Below, piece by piece: positions 45,223-56,248 of a stretch of 64,000 nucleotides of DNA. Every line of letters begins with the position of its first letter. Position 1 is the stretch's first letter. The DNA is from Pictodentalium vernedei (Eukaryota > Mollusca > Scaphopoda > Dentaliida > Dentaliidae). The notes under the pieces were generated by a model that saw only the letters and a program-made list of their open reading frames with translations, was not told the DNA's origin and made no database searches. The DNA lies in NCBI GenBank assembly GCA_031216915.1, contig CM062289.1, positions 64,425,741 through 64,489,740 on the forward strand, given 5' to 3'. Both the position numbers and the translations under genes were made by a program.

Positions 45223-46375
45223 AGGAGTTCAGTGGCCAAAGTCATAAAACGTTTACAATTGTATTTTCTCGAGAATTGTATTTTCTACTTATTAAGATAA
45301 CTGACTAAAATGAATCATTAGCATTTTAAAAAATATAGCAATTTGCCCAATGGCAAATGGCCACATCTTTGAAAATGATAGTGGTTCACTTCAACCCATT
45401 TAACGTCAAAACTACAAAATACAGTTCTAGAAAATGCAATTATAAAAGTTTTATAGAATTGGCCCCTGGTGGTGGGGGGGGGGGAGGGGGGTGCTCAAGA
45501 GGAGACAACCGGTAGGATTTGGCGAACATCTCGATGATTCGAAAATCGAATCGAAACATCGGATTGATTTGGAATAGAATCGAATTTCGAAACTTCGCAG
45601 AGCCCAATTTAGGCCACGCAAAGTGAAAATTGTCTTCAATATTAAGCTTTTTTAACGTGGAGGATTTTTACACTCTTCAGGAGTTCTCCAGTATCATGAA
45701 AGAGAATAAAAAATACAAGGGTTTTCGTTAAAACAGTAACAGACAGAAAATACCAAAACAACAATAAAATACAAATTATGTACCAAATTTATGAGTTAAC
45801 GATCAAAGGAGAGTAAATTCTACAAAATTCGAAAACACGCGCATTTGTTATATTTTAATATCACCTTCGTTGGTATACTTCTGTTTTGCGCAGGTTAACA
45901 GTAATCGTCCAAAATAGAGTGTGGTCGATTATTCACTTGAACACGTGTCAATAGTTTTGTAGCTCAAGGTGGTACCTTAGCAATCTGGTACAATCCCCAC
46001 AAAACCATATGCCGATCTCAAACAGCTGGATATTAACCATTTGAACACTGGTGGTATCTTCCATACCAGTTCAATGGCAGCAGTTGGAAGAGTCCATATT
46101 CATTATTTGGGGTAGACAAATCAATATTTTCAACGTGCAGCCTCGAGGATGTACGTTGAAAATATTGAGTGGTCCACCCCACACATTTACTGAACAGACA
46201 CCCTATTTAATGACATTATGTCATATCATGTTCCTGGCCGAAAAAGCGGCCGCTCGGGTTCGTAGCCTGTAAAATATTAATCTAACTTATTCTGTCCATA
46301 TGAGACACAATGTATTCTTGAAACCGGACTTAACAGTTTCAATCATCCTAATTAAAGGTGAGAAACATATTTATT
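45223..46375. other. No gene; hairpin at 46093-46180
   Basis: 'atcaatattttcaacgt' pairs with 'acgttgaaaatattgag' and the outer 'tggggtaga' with 'ccacccca', around a 'gcagcctcgaggatg' loop. A G-tract lies at 45473-45490. The rest has no recognised features. Confidence 0.6.
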
Positions 46376-46492
46376 TAATTATTTATTGAAGTTTAACGAC
46401 ACTTTCGACAGCCAGAGTCACCTCTTGCTGCAGATTTCTACGGGTGGAGGAAGTCGGAGTACCGAAGAGAACCACCGAGCCACCGCGCTCCC
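46376..46492 (-). mobile_element. SINE fragment
   Basis: The plus strand shows the complement of the SINE tail ('atttattgaagtttaacg') followed by 'gggtggaggaagtcggagta' and 'agaaccaccgag', the complement of the 'tactccggcttcctccaccc' body. Diverged, and truncated at both ends. Confidence 0.6.
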
Positions 46493-48047
46493 ATTAAAAC
46501 AAATGTCATCGGACATGTGCAGTTCATATGTACAAACACCATCATTTTACAACCAATTCATTCTGATTTAACAGTTTCGTGAACTCAGTTTATTTTTTGG
46601 ACAAGTCAGGACTTGGTGTTTCCCTCTCGGGATTAGAACCTGATTTTACTTGCGAAGGAGCTTCTTGCCGTTATCGTGGTAATTATACCATATCTTTAGA
46701 AATAAGCACTGTGCTATGTGAATATCAATGTGAAGTATGACAGTGAACAGTCCTGTTATTGTGTTGAGGAAATCTCATAGATAGACATCCGGTTCTTTCT
46801 AATTTTATGCCACTTGTGCAACAGGTGCGGACAGGTGCGGACTCATTTTGACACCGTACGGTATAAAAAGCAAGCTGTTATTGTCCACCGATAACTAGTT
46901 CTTCGCTGATTTCTATAGAATTGAATTGCCAGAACACCAGAAAAACACGATCGCCTCCCGGTCTCCCTCTAAGGTGGCGTCCAGTCAATCAACGCGATAA
47001 CCCCCTCCACCCCCCCCCCCCCCCATAACCCATGCAACGTTTGATGACGTCCAATTGTACAGAAATCCAATTGTACAGAATGAAGTCACCCAACAAAACT
47101 TGTTTCGGTAAATAAACGAATTTAAAATCATCTTCATATTGTGAAACATGATATCTCGGCCGGCATGAAAAATATGAACAATTTCGTTTTGCTGTCTTTA
47201 GAAAGCACCATGGAGATTCAATTGTTGTCCCACTGCAAAAAAACTGATTTGTTGGATGTTACCTTAACCGACATTTAAAGATCATATTCCCAGTTTTTAA
47301 TACTGCTGACAATAATGCCATTATTACAACCCATAGCTTCCAGAACTAACGTACAAGTAGTTTTGTCTCCCCAGGACCACAAGCACAGCCATCCTCTACC
47401 ACCACAGTATTCCATTAATTAACACCACTCTTATTCCTACCATTACTACTAATTACTGGCATTTGCCCAACACCACCCCCACCCCCCCCCCCCCCCCCAC
47501 GGCTGACACCTTCTTATTTGGATCCTAACAGACAACATTTTCTCCCCCACTATACGTGAAACATACGCGTGTCCCGGGTGAGACAGCAGAGTGGGATATT
47601 TCTATCCCACCCACCCCAGGTGACATTCCCATTTGCATATTTTATTAGGTCGCCGGAACTATTTCATCATCGTCTGCACAATTGTAAATAAACAAAATGG
47701 CTTCACGATTTCCCGCATGTAATCCACGTGCAATTCAAAATCAACAATGTTGATTTGTTTCAGCCCAATGTTTCTCTGCAGATTCAATAATATCACTGCG
47801 CGAATTTATCGATCGATCAATAATCTCACAATGCCCTTTACATTAGAGTTTGACACGCGCAAATTCATTAACCCCTTAACGGACAGTGTTACGAATCAAT
47901 TTTTTAGTATATACCTATGGTATATACCTGACTTTTGAACGATCTTTCCGATAAAATTGTTCGTTTTTCGAAAGGACTACGACTTGATAAATTGTGTATG
48001 TCAGCACGTGACCGCCAATTATCAATAATGACGTAATCCTCGTGTGG
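46493..48047. other. No gene recognised; C-tracts
   Basis: Contains C-tracts at about 47008-47024 and 47483-47500 and a 'gtgggatatttctatcccac' hairpin near 47592. No coding signal. Confidence 0.5.
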
Positions 48048-48200
48048 GGAAAAAAAAATCATCCTCGATGAGTCTGAAGGTGGGAATGGGGAAATCTCAC
48101 CCTCGGGGCAAGATATTTGAACCAGACCCGAGGCTTAATATCTTGCCCCTCGGGTGAGATTTCTCCATCCCACCTCAGGCTCATCGGGGATCATAATATT
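48048..48200. repeat. Long hairpin, C/G-rich stem
   Basis: 'atcctcgatgagtctgaagg' and 'gaaatctcaccctcggggca' pair with inverted segments ending 'ctcatcggggat' near 48191. The loop is about 48116-48135 ('tttgaaccagacccgaggc'). A foldback element or solitary inverted repeat; family unknown. Confidence 0.65.
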
Positions 48201-48617
48201 ACCAAATTATTGTCTTCACACGTCAATTGCTGCCCTTAGTTTTGCTTCCTCAAATAAGGGGTACATGTTCCTATTACACTGCAGAAGGTTGCAATTACCT
48301 TCAGGATAGTTCTTTTGCGGTTATTGAACCCTGTAACCGGTTAACCGTCTATGTATTACGGTTAAATGTCCGTTTCTATGGTACAGAGTAATATTCATAT
48401 CTGGGGATGGTAAATAACAAAGACATGTCAAGGACTAAACGAAAATATTTTGTATTAGTGGAAAGAGACAATGAGAAAAATCTACTTGCACAAATCTTGC
48501 ATAAAAACATGGACAGAATATAACATATGCAAATCTATTTACAAAATACTCTGACCTAACGACCAAACCCGCGTAGTTTTGCGAGATTTTCTTGTTTCAT
48601 TGGCATATTATAATTTC

Positions 48618-48688
48618 AGCGGCTAAGTGCAAGAATGTTCTCATGTCCCATAGGGGACTTAGAACATTCTAGCACTCAGGCGACGATT
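48618..48688. repeat. Short hairpin element, copy
   Basis: 'caagaatgttctcatgtccc' pairs with 'ggggacttagaacattctag', with outer 'gctaagtgc' and 'gcactcaggcgacg'. A relative of the 67-bp insertion at 9609. Confidence 0.6.
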
Positions 48689-48945
48689 TATTGTGGTGAA
48701 ATGACGGCAACTTGATCTGAGGTTTGCAGCTCGGAGTTTATCTTACACAAAGCGTCGAGGTTATGCATACGCTCCGAGCCACAATCCTCAGAACATATTA
48801 TTGTCAATTCATCACAATAACGTGTATGTTCCAATAACAACCTACCAATACCCCAAACCCCACATCGCGAAATGAACAAAGAAACTTTCAATGATAACAA
48901 GTTTAGTAAATAAATCTCTTGTGTACCCTACGACGTCACTGGGCA
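48689..48945 (-). repeat. Dispersed repeat with internal hairpin, copy 2
   Basis: Inverted counterpart of 6405-6680: the 'ctgaggtttgcagctcgg' / 'ctccgagccacaatcctcag' hairpin, then 'ccccaaaccccacatcg' and 'tagtaaataaatctc', equivalent to the complement of copy 1. Confidence 0.6.
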
Positions 48946-49016
48946 AATAATCAATAAATCAGATAAGGGACGAGTCATCCCATCTTTGCTCTTATCATAA
49001 AATGGTTTGTAATTTA

Positions 49017-49331
49017 ATCCTTTGCCTTACATGAAAAGCAGACGACACTTGCAAACAAAATTCTTTATTCTTTATTTGTTGTCTCAAAAAAGCAGATTTT
49101 TCAGGTTTTATTCATTTAACCCTTTACCCAACGTAACGGCCAAAACGGGCCAGCGCTATTTTCAAAACTCACCAATTAATTTTCATTTTTTGTCTCAAAA
49201 ACATAGGTTATGACCCCTCTTTGGAACGAGCTCGTCGAGCTCGTTCCAAAGAGGGGTCATAACCTATGTTTTTTGAGACAACAAATAAAAAAATAATGAA
49301 AATTAACTGGCCACTTCTGTGAATAGCGCTT
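49017..49331. mobile_element. TTAA MITE (copy 7) beside a solo type B arm
   Basis: 49017-49090 is a type B left arm ('ttaatcctttgccttaca', 'gcagacgacacttgcaaac'). At 49116 a fresh TTAA and type A end ('ccctttacccaacgtaacgg') begin a palindromic copy with a perfect core around 49228-49250. Its right arm is also type A ('ggccacttctgtgaatagcgc') and stops near 49331 without reaching TTAA. This arrangement suggests MITE-into-MITE insertion or rearrangement. Confidence 0.75.
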
Positions 49332-50130
49332 AGTTTAGTAAATATCCAACGACTTTACAGGACAAATAATAAACCAGATAAAGGCCGAAGTCACACTATG
49401 TTATTTCAAATCATAAACTGATATGTCATTTAACGAATACTTCATTAGGAACATCGTCTGTTGCACGTGTGAAAAATCTAAAAAAATCTAGCAGTTTTCG
49501 AGTCATTCCGTTAATCGAATAATTGGAAAAAGGGCAAAGTCATTTAAAATATTTTGCGTGGTTACGTCAAACGGTGACATAAGCTACTCGAGCCGCAAAC
49601 ATAGAAAAAAACATACGATCTCATGTCCAATCAGATTGCGAGGATTTTAATCTTATTGGAACATTATACACTGTCATACAGGGCAAGATTTGCAAGTTAA
49701 ATTCGGTCATCCTGGAACATTTTAGGCAAAATGTGCATACATTACATTCTACGTATTTTCCATTGTCTATATGAACTAATAAAACATATTTCCTCACTTG
49801 TGTCAAGGGTGAGCCGTTAACCATTATCCATCTCAACAGTATATATGATGACTAATTTTGAAAGAAAATCGACAACTTGTATAAAGCATGAAAATGGCTC
49901 ACAGTTTGGGGTCTATTGGGGGTTATTTGAAAACATTTTAGAGGTGTAAAAAAATAATTTAGAGGAGTGAGAGATTGAAGGTGAAATTTCGCCTTCTCAC
50001 TTCTGCATTTGTCGATGACAATAATACTTCCTTATATGATATAGAATATTACTATCGAAGGTTGAAGGCCCACATGAAATTACCTTGGGCTGATGTCTCG
50101 GCCGACATGAAACTAACAAAGTGATAACAT
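49332..50130. other. No gene recognised
   Basis: AT-rich, with only short frames. It is the left flank of the zinc-finger inverted duplication. Confidence 0.5.
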
Positions 50131-50763
50131 CTAATTATTTCTTTTGACCACTTCGAGGATGTCGTCACCGGGTAATCCATTTTCCATATATGTTGCTTGC
50201 AACTCCTGAAGTTTTGCCTGAAATTTGGGCAAATTATCCCTAAATGCATTTGCGATTATAGTGTCTATTTCGTCAGATTCCTCTTCTGAATATTCGCTTT
50301 CAGGGGTTGTATCGCTATCGTCTGACTCTGAATATTCACTCTCGTGAGAATCAGACAAGATGTCATCTTCTTTTGACTGAATACCTTCACCTTGCATCCC
50401 AAGCCTCTCGAGACAATAACCATGTTCGTGTCTTTCAGCATTGTTCATCCATTGGTTAATACGTAAAGCCAATATATTTAGGTTTACATTGTCATCTGCT
50501 GTTGTTCTCGATTGGTCATCTGGGAAATATTCTAGATTAGATTTGCTAACTTTGTTGAAGGTTGTATTTAATGAGGATTTTCTTTCATGACCATTATGAT
50601 GGTTTCTCTCATGATTCTTCATGTTGCCTTTTCGACTAAATGTCTTTGAGCAGAAAACACAACAAAAACTAATTCTTTGATGAACAGTTCTTTTATGTCG
50701 AAGTACACTTTTTTCACAACTGAAAAACTTCCTACACACATCGCAGGCATGACCTTGTTCCAT
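50131..50763 (-). CDS. C2H2 zinc-finger protein with acidic region, 210 aa
   Basis: An uninterrupted frame, ATG at 50763 and stop at 50131, with a TATA box about 45 bases upstream. Two N-terminal C2H2 fingers: 'CDVCRKFFSCEKSVLRHKR' (residues about 7-25, then TVH) and 'CVFCSKTFSRKGNMKNHER' (about 35-53, then NHH). A polar linker follows, then a Ser/Glu/Asp-rich acidic stretch ('HESEYSESDDSDTTPESEY', about 140-158) and 'DEIDTIIANAFRDNLPKF'. The frame ends just beyond the point where homology to the right-hand copy stops, so the C-terminus is probably truncated. Likely nuclear and DNA-binding. It resembles the broken fingers at 12031. Confidence 0.6.
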   Translation of the reverse strand: MEQGHACDVCRKFFSCEKSVLRHKRTVHQRISFCCVFCSKTFSRKGNMKNHERNHHNGHERKSSLNTTFNKVSKSNLEYFPDDQSRTTADDNVNLNILALRINQWMNNAERHEHGYCLERLGMQGEGIQSKEDDILSDSHESEYSESDDSDTTPESEYSEEESDEIDTIIANAFRDNLPKFQAKLQELQATYMENGLPGDDILEVVKRNN

Positions 50764-50805
50764 GGTTAATCAGATACAAATAAAAAAAGCAAGGAGTGGC
50801 CACAC

Positions 50806-50812
50806 ATTTATA
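50806..50812 (-). promoter_or_regulatory. TATA box of the zinc-finger gene
   Basis: The minus strand reads GGTATAAATG, 43-49 bases upstream of the ATG at 50763, a spacing that puts transcription start about 15-20 bases before the ATG. Confidence 0.5.
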
Positions 50813-50889
50813 CCAATAATTCATTTTCTCTAACCCACTTACACCACGATGTTTTATACCGCTGTCAACCATATAACTTAATTACATCC

Positions 50890-51180
50890 AATTTCGTATT
50901 CCTACACCTTCATATTAACACCTTTAGCACCTTCAGCACCTTCATATTAGATCCTTTAGCACCTTCATATTAGCATCTTTATCACCTTTAGCACCTTCAT
51001 ATTAGCACCTTTAGCACCTTCATATTAGCAGCTTTAGCACCTTCATATTAGCCTTTTTAGCACCTTTAGCACCTTCATATTAGCACATTTATCACCTTTA
51101 GCATCTTCATATTAGCACCTTTAGCACCATTAGCTCCTTTCGAACCTTCATATTAGCACTTTTAGCACCTTCATATTACT
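50890..51180. repeat. Tandem 'cacctttagcaccttcatattag' array
   Basis: Short irregular repeats built from 'agcacctttagcacc' and 'ttcatattag' alternate, with unit lengths of about 12-33 bases. The array lies exactly between the two inverted gene copies. Confidence 0.85.
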
Positions 51181-51195
51181 CATATAAAAGGCAAC

Positions 51196-51861
51196 ATGAA
51201 GAATCATGAGAGAAACCATCATAATGGTCATGAAAGAAAATCCTCATTAAATACAACCTTCAATAAAGTTAGCAAATCTAATCTAGAATATTTCCCAGAT
51301 GACCAATCGAGAACAACAGCAGATGACAATGTAAACCTAAATATATTGGCTTTGCGTATTAACCAATGGATGAACAATGCTGAAAGACACGAACATGGTT
51401 ATTGTCTCGAAAGGCTTGGGATGCAAGGTGAAGGTATTCAGTTAACAGAAGATGGCATCTTGTCTGATTCTCACGAGAGTGAATATTCAGAGTCAGACGA
51501 TAGCGATACAACCCGTGAAAGCCAATATTCAGAAGAGGAATCTGTCGAAATAGACACTATAATCGCAAATGCATTTTGGGATAATTTGCCCAAATTTCAG
51601 GCAAAACTTCAGGAGTTGCAAGCAACATATATGGAAAATGCATTACCCGGTGACGACATCCTCAAAGGGGTCAGGTACTCTCTTCATGGCAGCGTGAGAG
51701 CTTCCTTCTTTAGGAGAGTTTTCAACACCTGGACTCGAGCATGGAATTTTAGACTACATCCGGTCTATAGAAAAATCAAGGACACTGCTAAACGACTTCG
51801 GGACGAGGAAGGTTATGGGCCAAAAGAAGCCAAACAATTTGCAATTGAGAAACGAAAATAA
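51196..51861 (+). pseudogene. Zinc-finger-family gene copy lacking fingers, 221 aa
   Basis: ATG at 51196 corresponds to residue 48 of the left copy, so both fingers are missing. 'TATAAAAGG' sits directly upstream (51184-51191), too close for a normal leader. The shared part differs from the left copy at a few residues (ESQ for ESE, FWDN for FRDN). The unique C-terminus reads 'GSVRASFFRRVFNTWTRAW', 'FRLHPVYRKIKDTAKRL', 'GYGPKEAKQFAIEKRK', a basic helical domain. A partial duplicate of the 'FRLHPV' segment follows at about 51978-52015 inside another frame (51901-52119). The 'HPVY.KI...A..L' helix may be a conserved domain; I do not recognise it securely. Confidence 0.5.
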
Positions 51862-52119
51862 CTTTTTGAGCCATTAATAAAACAAATCTCGTTTCTAGAT
51901 GTGCTGCCAGATTCAAATGAATCCAGAGAATATCCCAGAACAACAAAAAACGACCCTTTTCAGGGCCAGGAGTCGATATGGAAGTTCAGACTACATCCGG
52001 TCGATGACAAAGTCAATGTCCTATGCGCCAAAAGACAGTTACTGAATATTCAGATATATTTATTGATTGATTGTAAAATTATTTTTTGTATCATTGTGAC
52101 ATTTCTGTTGTATAATTAA

Positions 52120-52880
52120 AACAAATACCTATTGTAATATTCCAAAATTACTTGTAAAAACTGATTTTTATGATTTTTGAAATACAATTTCATAGAGAGA
52201 AAATTCAGAGTTGTTAATTCCTTTTCAGCTTACTTATGAGTTGAGAATGCTATAGTAGTATACTACAACACGCTTATCTATTGGTCCCATGGAAAATACC
52301 ACCGTGTGGTATGATCTGGTTGGACAACTGTTTGACCAATCAGACACCACCTTGTTCTCATTGGATACTTGTTTTGACCAATCAGACACTGCCGCGATCT
52401 TACTGGGTTATCAAACACCTGCCACGTGACACCATCTTATCTATTACACAATCAAACAGAGTACATGGTCTTTATCATCATAAGCCTCTTATCTATTACG
52501 TAATCAAACACCTGCGATGTGACACTATCTTATCTATGACATAACCAAACAGAGTACATGGTCTTTATCATATTAAGCTTCTTATAAACAAAAGAGACCT
52601 TTATCATAATACCTTTATCTATGACATAATCAAACATACCTGTTGTTCCTTATCTATTTGCATAACTATACAACGTGACACTATCATATCTTCTTATAAA
52701 CAAAGACTTTTTGTATGTACATAACATCAGATGTTCCAGTATGGGCTTTATCGTAATCTTCTTACATAACTGTTTATTCACTCCAGGTATCCTTCACATT
52801 AATCGTTGTGTTTGTATGTATTTACGTGTACATGCCCTTGACAACATTTACCTTAGACACACCAACAGAGCTCGAAATTT
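52120..52880. repeat. Imperfect tandem repeats, no gene
   Basis: 'gaccaatcagacac' recurs near 52333 and 52378. 'aaacagagtacatggtcttt' occurs at 52454 and 52548, and 'cttatctat.ac.taatcaaac' variants occur near 52437, 52488, 52528 and 52616. The repeat blocks are about 94 bases long and diverged. Confidence 0.65.
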
Positions 52881-53280
52881 TGGTGGGGAAGGGGAGGGGG
52901 GAACTTTTTGTTAGTACTCATTGGTACGCCTCAGTTTGGAAGTCCCCGGCTTTGGGCTAGCCTTGGGAAGGGGCAGGAACAGCCCATACAAGGGCTTTGG
53001 TGGGGAGACACTGGGCTTTGGGAAGGGGGAGCCCACATACAGGGAAAGCAAAAACAATATGGGGAAAGCCTAAAAACATGTTGGGCTATACATAGCCTGA
53101 GCCCCTTTGGGGAGGCTTTGAGGCTGAGCAGACATGGGCTTTGGGGAAGGATAGCCTAAAACGTAGGGTATATACAGGGCGGGAAGGGGGAGGAGGTGCC
53201 TACAAATAGGCTAGGCCTAGTGTGGAGAGAGGAGGGGAGAGGGGGAGGGGAGGCCTAACGGATTTCGGCGTCGAGGTCCT
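52881..53280. repeat. G-rich degenerate repeat
   Basis: Repeated 'gggctttgggg', 'agcccatacaagg' and 'agcctaaaac' motifs and G-runs (for example 53218-53250). Strong strand asymmetry makes G-quadruplex formation possible. No coding signal. Confidence 0.6.
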
Positions 53281-54504
53281 GGTAAAGAGTTGCATTTTGA
53301 CCGAGCTATACTACTAGTAACAATAAGCGAAGTTGTTCCAGCTGATAGGCTCTTCTACTCTGCTGGAGTATATATAAACGCGATATTTTAATGTCTGTAT
53401 TATTTGCACAAAATCCACCCGACAGGGATATGCAGGGACTATTTTGAACACAGTATATTAAATTTACTCACCTGTTATTGAAAAATACTGTCATCATTTG
53501 TCCCGGAAGTTCCACAAGCCCATTTATAAAGAGATTAACGTACAGGTTACCAGAAAGGGTAACAACTCCAAAAGTAACTCCATAATAAGCTAGACCAAAA
53601 CTAAACCTATATAAATTGATTGAAAAGAAAAAATGCGTTTTAAACCAATTGTAATAATTAAATTGTAAAGCATGTTTTTCTTTATTGCATCCATACAATA
53701 AAATTTCATCATTTTACTTTTGTTTATTTTTATTTAAGCAGACTCATGGAGTAAAGTTTAGTGGTTTTAAACAGAAACACTTGTATGTCTGCTTTATTAA
53801 GCATTACTGTGGGAGGACGTTTAGCTGGCACACACAATATCATAGTAGGCACAGAAAGCAGTATTAGGTGACACGGAGCTAAATTAAAAACTCTTCTTAC
53901 CAGTTTCAAATAATGTTATATGTGTGCAGGCAATCCGTCATGCACGCTTTCTTGGGGGTGAGAAAGGAAGCCGCAAAAACTGATTGGTGGAGAATTTGAC
54001 CAAACATACACCATATCAACATCTAGACGCCCAAAGTTGAGTATCCTTATCCAAGGTGTTATTGGAGGCTTGAAGTATAATAAGAAAGACAATTTAAATA
54101 GTTCATGCCTTTAGATGGAACATTATTGATGGTCAATAAATTCACTCTTACTTCTTGTGCTGGTACGAGATAACTTTCGTTATTTTCTTTCAAAAGTGTT
54201 CATGAAAGCTCCGTTTAGCACACCTTTACATTTTGCTTTTTAAATAGTTAAAATGCGCAAACATGCCACAAGAGGAGCGTGTTTGAGCAGTAGAAATTCG
54301 GGAGTGAGAACTGGATCATTTTGCGCCAGCCTTGAACAGTACAGTTGCCGTGGACTTGTCGTAATCTACACGTAAGCAGTGATGTACACGTACCCAGTGC
54401 TTCATTAATTAAATTTTTGATGATTATTCCAACAATTTGTGTTTAGTATCTAATATTGTTGCGCCCGTGGAAATATTGCCCACCCGTGGAAAGTGACCAG
54501 ACCA
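53281..54504. other. No gene recognised
   Basis: Short frames only (53468-53698 minus and others). Nothing identified. Confidence 0.5.
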
Positions 54505-54572
54505 CGGCGATCGTACGGTTCATAGCTCGGTAGTTTTCTCTGGGTATTTCGCCTTCTTCCATTCTTAAAACG
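54505..54572 (+). mobile_element. SINE body fragment next to the satellite
   Basis: 'agctcggtagttttctctgg', 'gtatttcgccttcttcc' correspond to SINE 'tgctcggtggttctctccgg', 'gtactccggcttcctcc'. The SINE sequence runs without a gap into the first satellite unit at 54568. Confidence 0.7.
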
Positions 54573-56190
54573 GTCTGCCATGATATATCCCTGTAGAACT
54601 GTCTGCCATGATATATCCCTGTAAATCTGTCTACCATGATAAATCCCTGTAAAACTGTCTGCCATGATATATCCCTGTAAAACTGTCTGCCATGATATAT
54701 CCCTGTGACACTGTCTGCCTTGATATATCCCTGTAACACTGTCTGCCATGATATATCCCTGTAACAATGTCTGCCATGATATATCTCTGTAAAACTGTCT
54801 GCCATGATATACCTCTGTAAAACTGTCTGCCATGATATATCTCTGTCAAACTGTCTGCCATGATATATCCCTGTAAAACTGTCTGCCATGATATACCCCT
54901 GTAAAACTGTCTGTCATGATATAGCCCTGTAAAACTGTCTGCCATGATATATCCCTGTAAACGGTCTGCCATGATATATCCCTGTAGAACTGTCTGTCAT
55001 GATATATCCCTGTAAAACTGTCTGCCATGATATATCCCTGTAAAACTGTCTGCCATGATATATCCCTGTAAAACTGTCATGATATATCCCTGTAGAACTG
55101 TCTGCCATGATATATCCATGTAAAACTGTCTGCCATGATATATCCCTGTAAAACTGTCTGCCATGATATATTCCTGTAACACTGTCTGTCATGATATATC
55201 CCTGTAACACTGTCTGCCATGATATATCCCTGTAAGACTGTCTGCCATGATATATCCCTGTAAAACTGTCTGCCATGATATATCTCTGTAAAACTGTCTG
55301 CCATGATATATCTCTGTAAAACTGTCTGCCATGAATATCCCTGTAAAACTGTCTGCCATGACATATCCCTGCAAAACTGTCTGCCATGATATATCCCTGT
55401 AAAACTCTCTGCCATGATATATCCCTGTAAAACTGTCTGCCTTGATATATCCCTGTAAAACTGTCAGCCATGCTATATCCCTGTAACACTGTCTGCCATG
55501 ATATATCTCTGTAAAACTGTCTGCCATGATATATCCCTGTAAAACTGTCTGCCATGATATATCCCTGTAAAACTGTCTGTCATGATATATCCCTGTAAAG
55601 TTTCTACCATGATGTCTGCCATGATATATCCCTGTAAAACTGTCTGCCATGATATATCCATGTAAAACTGTCTGCCATGATATATCCCTGTAACACTGTC
55701 TGCCATGATATATCCATGTAACACTGTCTGCCATGATATACCCCAGTAAAACTTTCTGCCATGATATATCCCTCTAAAACTGTCTGCCATGATATATCCC
55801 TGTAAAACTGTCTGCCATGATATATCCCTGTAAATCTGTCTGCCATGATATATCTCTGTAAAACTTTCTGCCGTGATATATCCCTGTAAAACTGTCTGCT
55901 ATGATATATCCCTGTAAAACTGTCTGCCATGATATATCTCTGTAAAACTGTCTGCCATGATATATCCCTGTAAAACTGTCTGCCATGATATATCCCTGTA
56001 AAACTGTCTGCCATGATATATCTCTGTAAAACGGTCTGCAATGATATATCCCTGTAAAACTGTCTGCCATGATATATCCCTGTAAAACTGTCTGCCATGA
56101 TATAACGCTGTAAAACGGTCTGCCATGATATATCCCTGTAACACTGTCTGCCATGATATATCCCTGTAAAACTGTCTGCCATGATATATC
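54573..56190. repeat. 28-bp satellite array, about 58 units
   Basis: The unit is 'ctgtctgccatgatatatcc' plus 'ctgtaaaa'. Period 28, so three units make 84 bases and all three minus-strand frames stay open. This produces long repeated frames (MADSFTGIYHGRQFYRDISW) up to 213 codons that are an arithmetic by-product. Some units vary at single sites and a few lose or gain bases (55075, 55330, 55600-55620). The unit resembles the SINE 3' segment 'cgtaaaactgtcgtggtca' plus 'tgattagcc'. Confidence 0.95.
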
Positions 56191-56248
56191 TCCGCCTTTA
56201 AAATAGTTGTTAAATCACAATAAGCAAATACGCAAACAACCAACTGAG

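Larger units (their letters stand above)
50145..51672. repeat. Head-to-head inverted duplication of zinc-finger gene
   Basis: Arm 1 (50145-50632, gene on minus) and arm 2 (51186-51672, gene on plus) are about 488 bases each and nearly identical, both starting at 'aaaaggcaacatgaagaatc' and ending near 'gacgacatcctc'. The spacer (50633-51185) holds the left gene's fingers, its promoter and a tandem repeat. The left copy has the N-terminal fingers that the right copy lacks. The right copy has the C-terminal part that the left copy lacks. Confidence 0.85.

Noticed and set aside
54443-56243. Many overlapping minus-strand ORFs up to 213 codons (MADSFTGIYHGRQ repeats)
   Set aside because: They are produced by a 28-bp satellite lacking stops in any phase; all three frames are open and give the same text.
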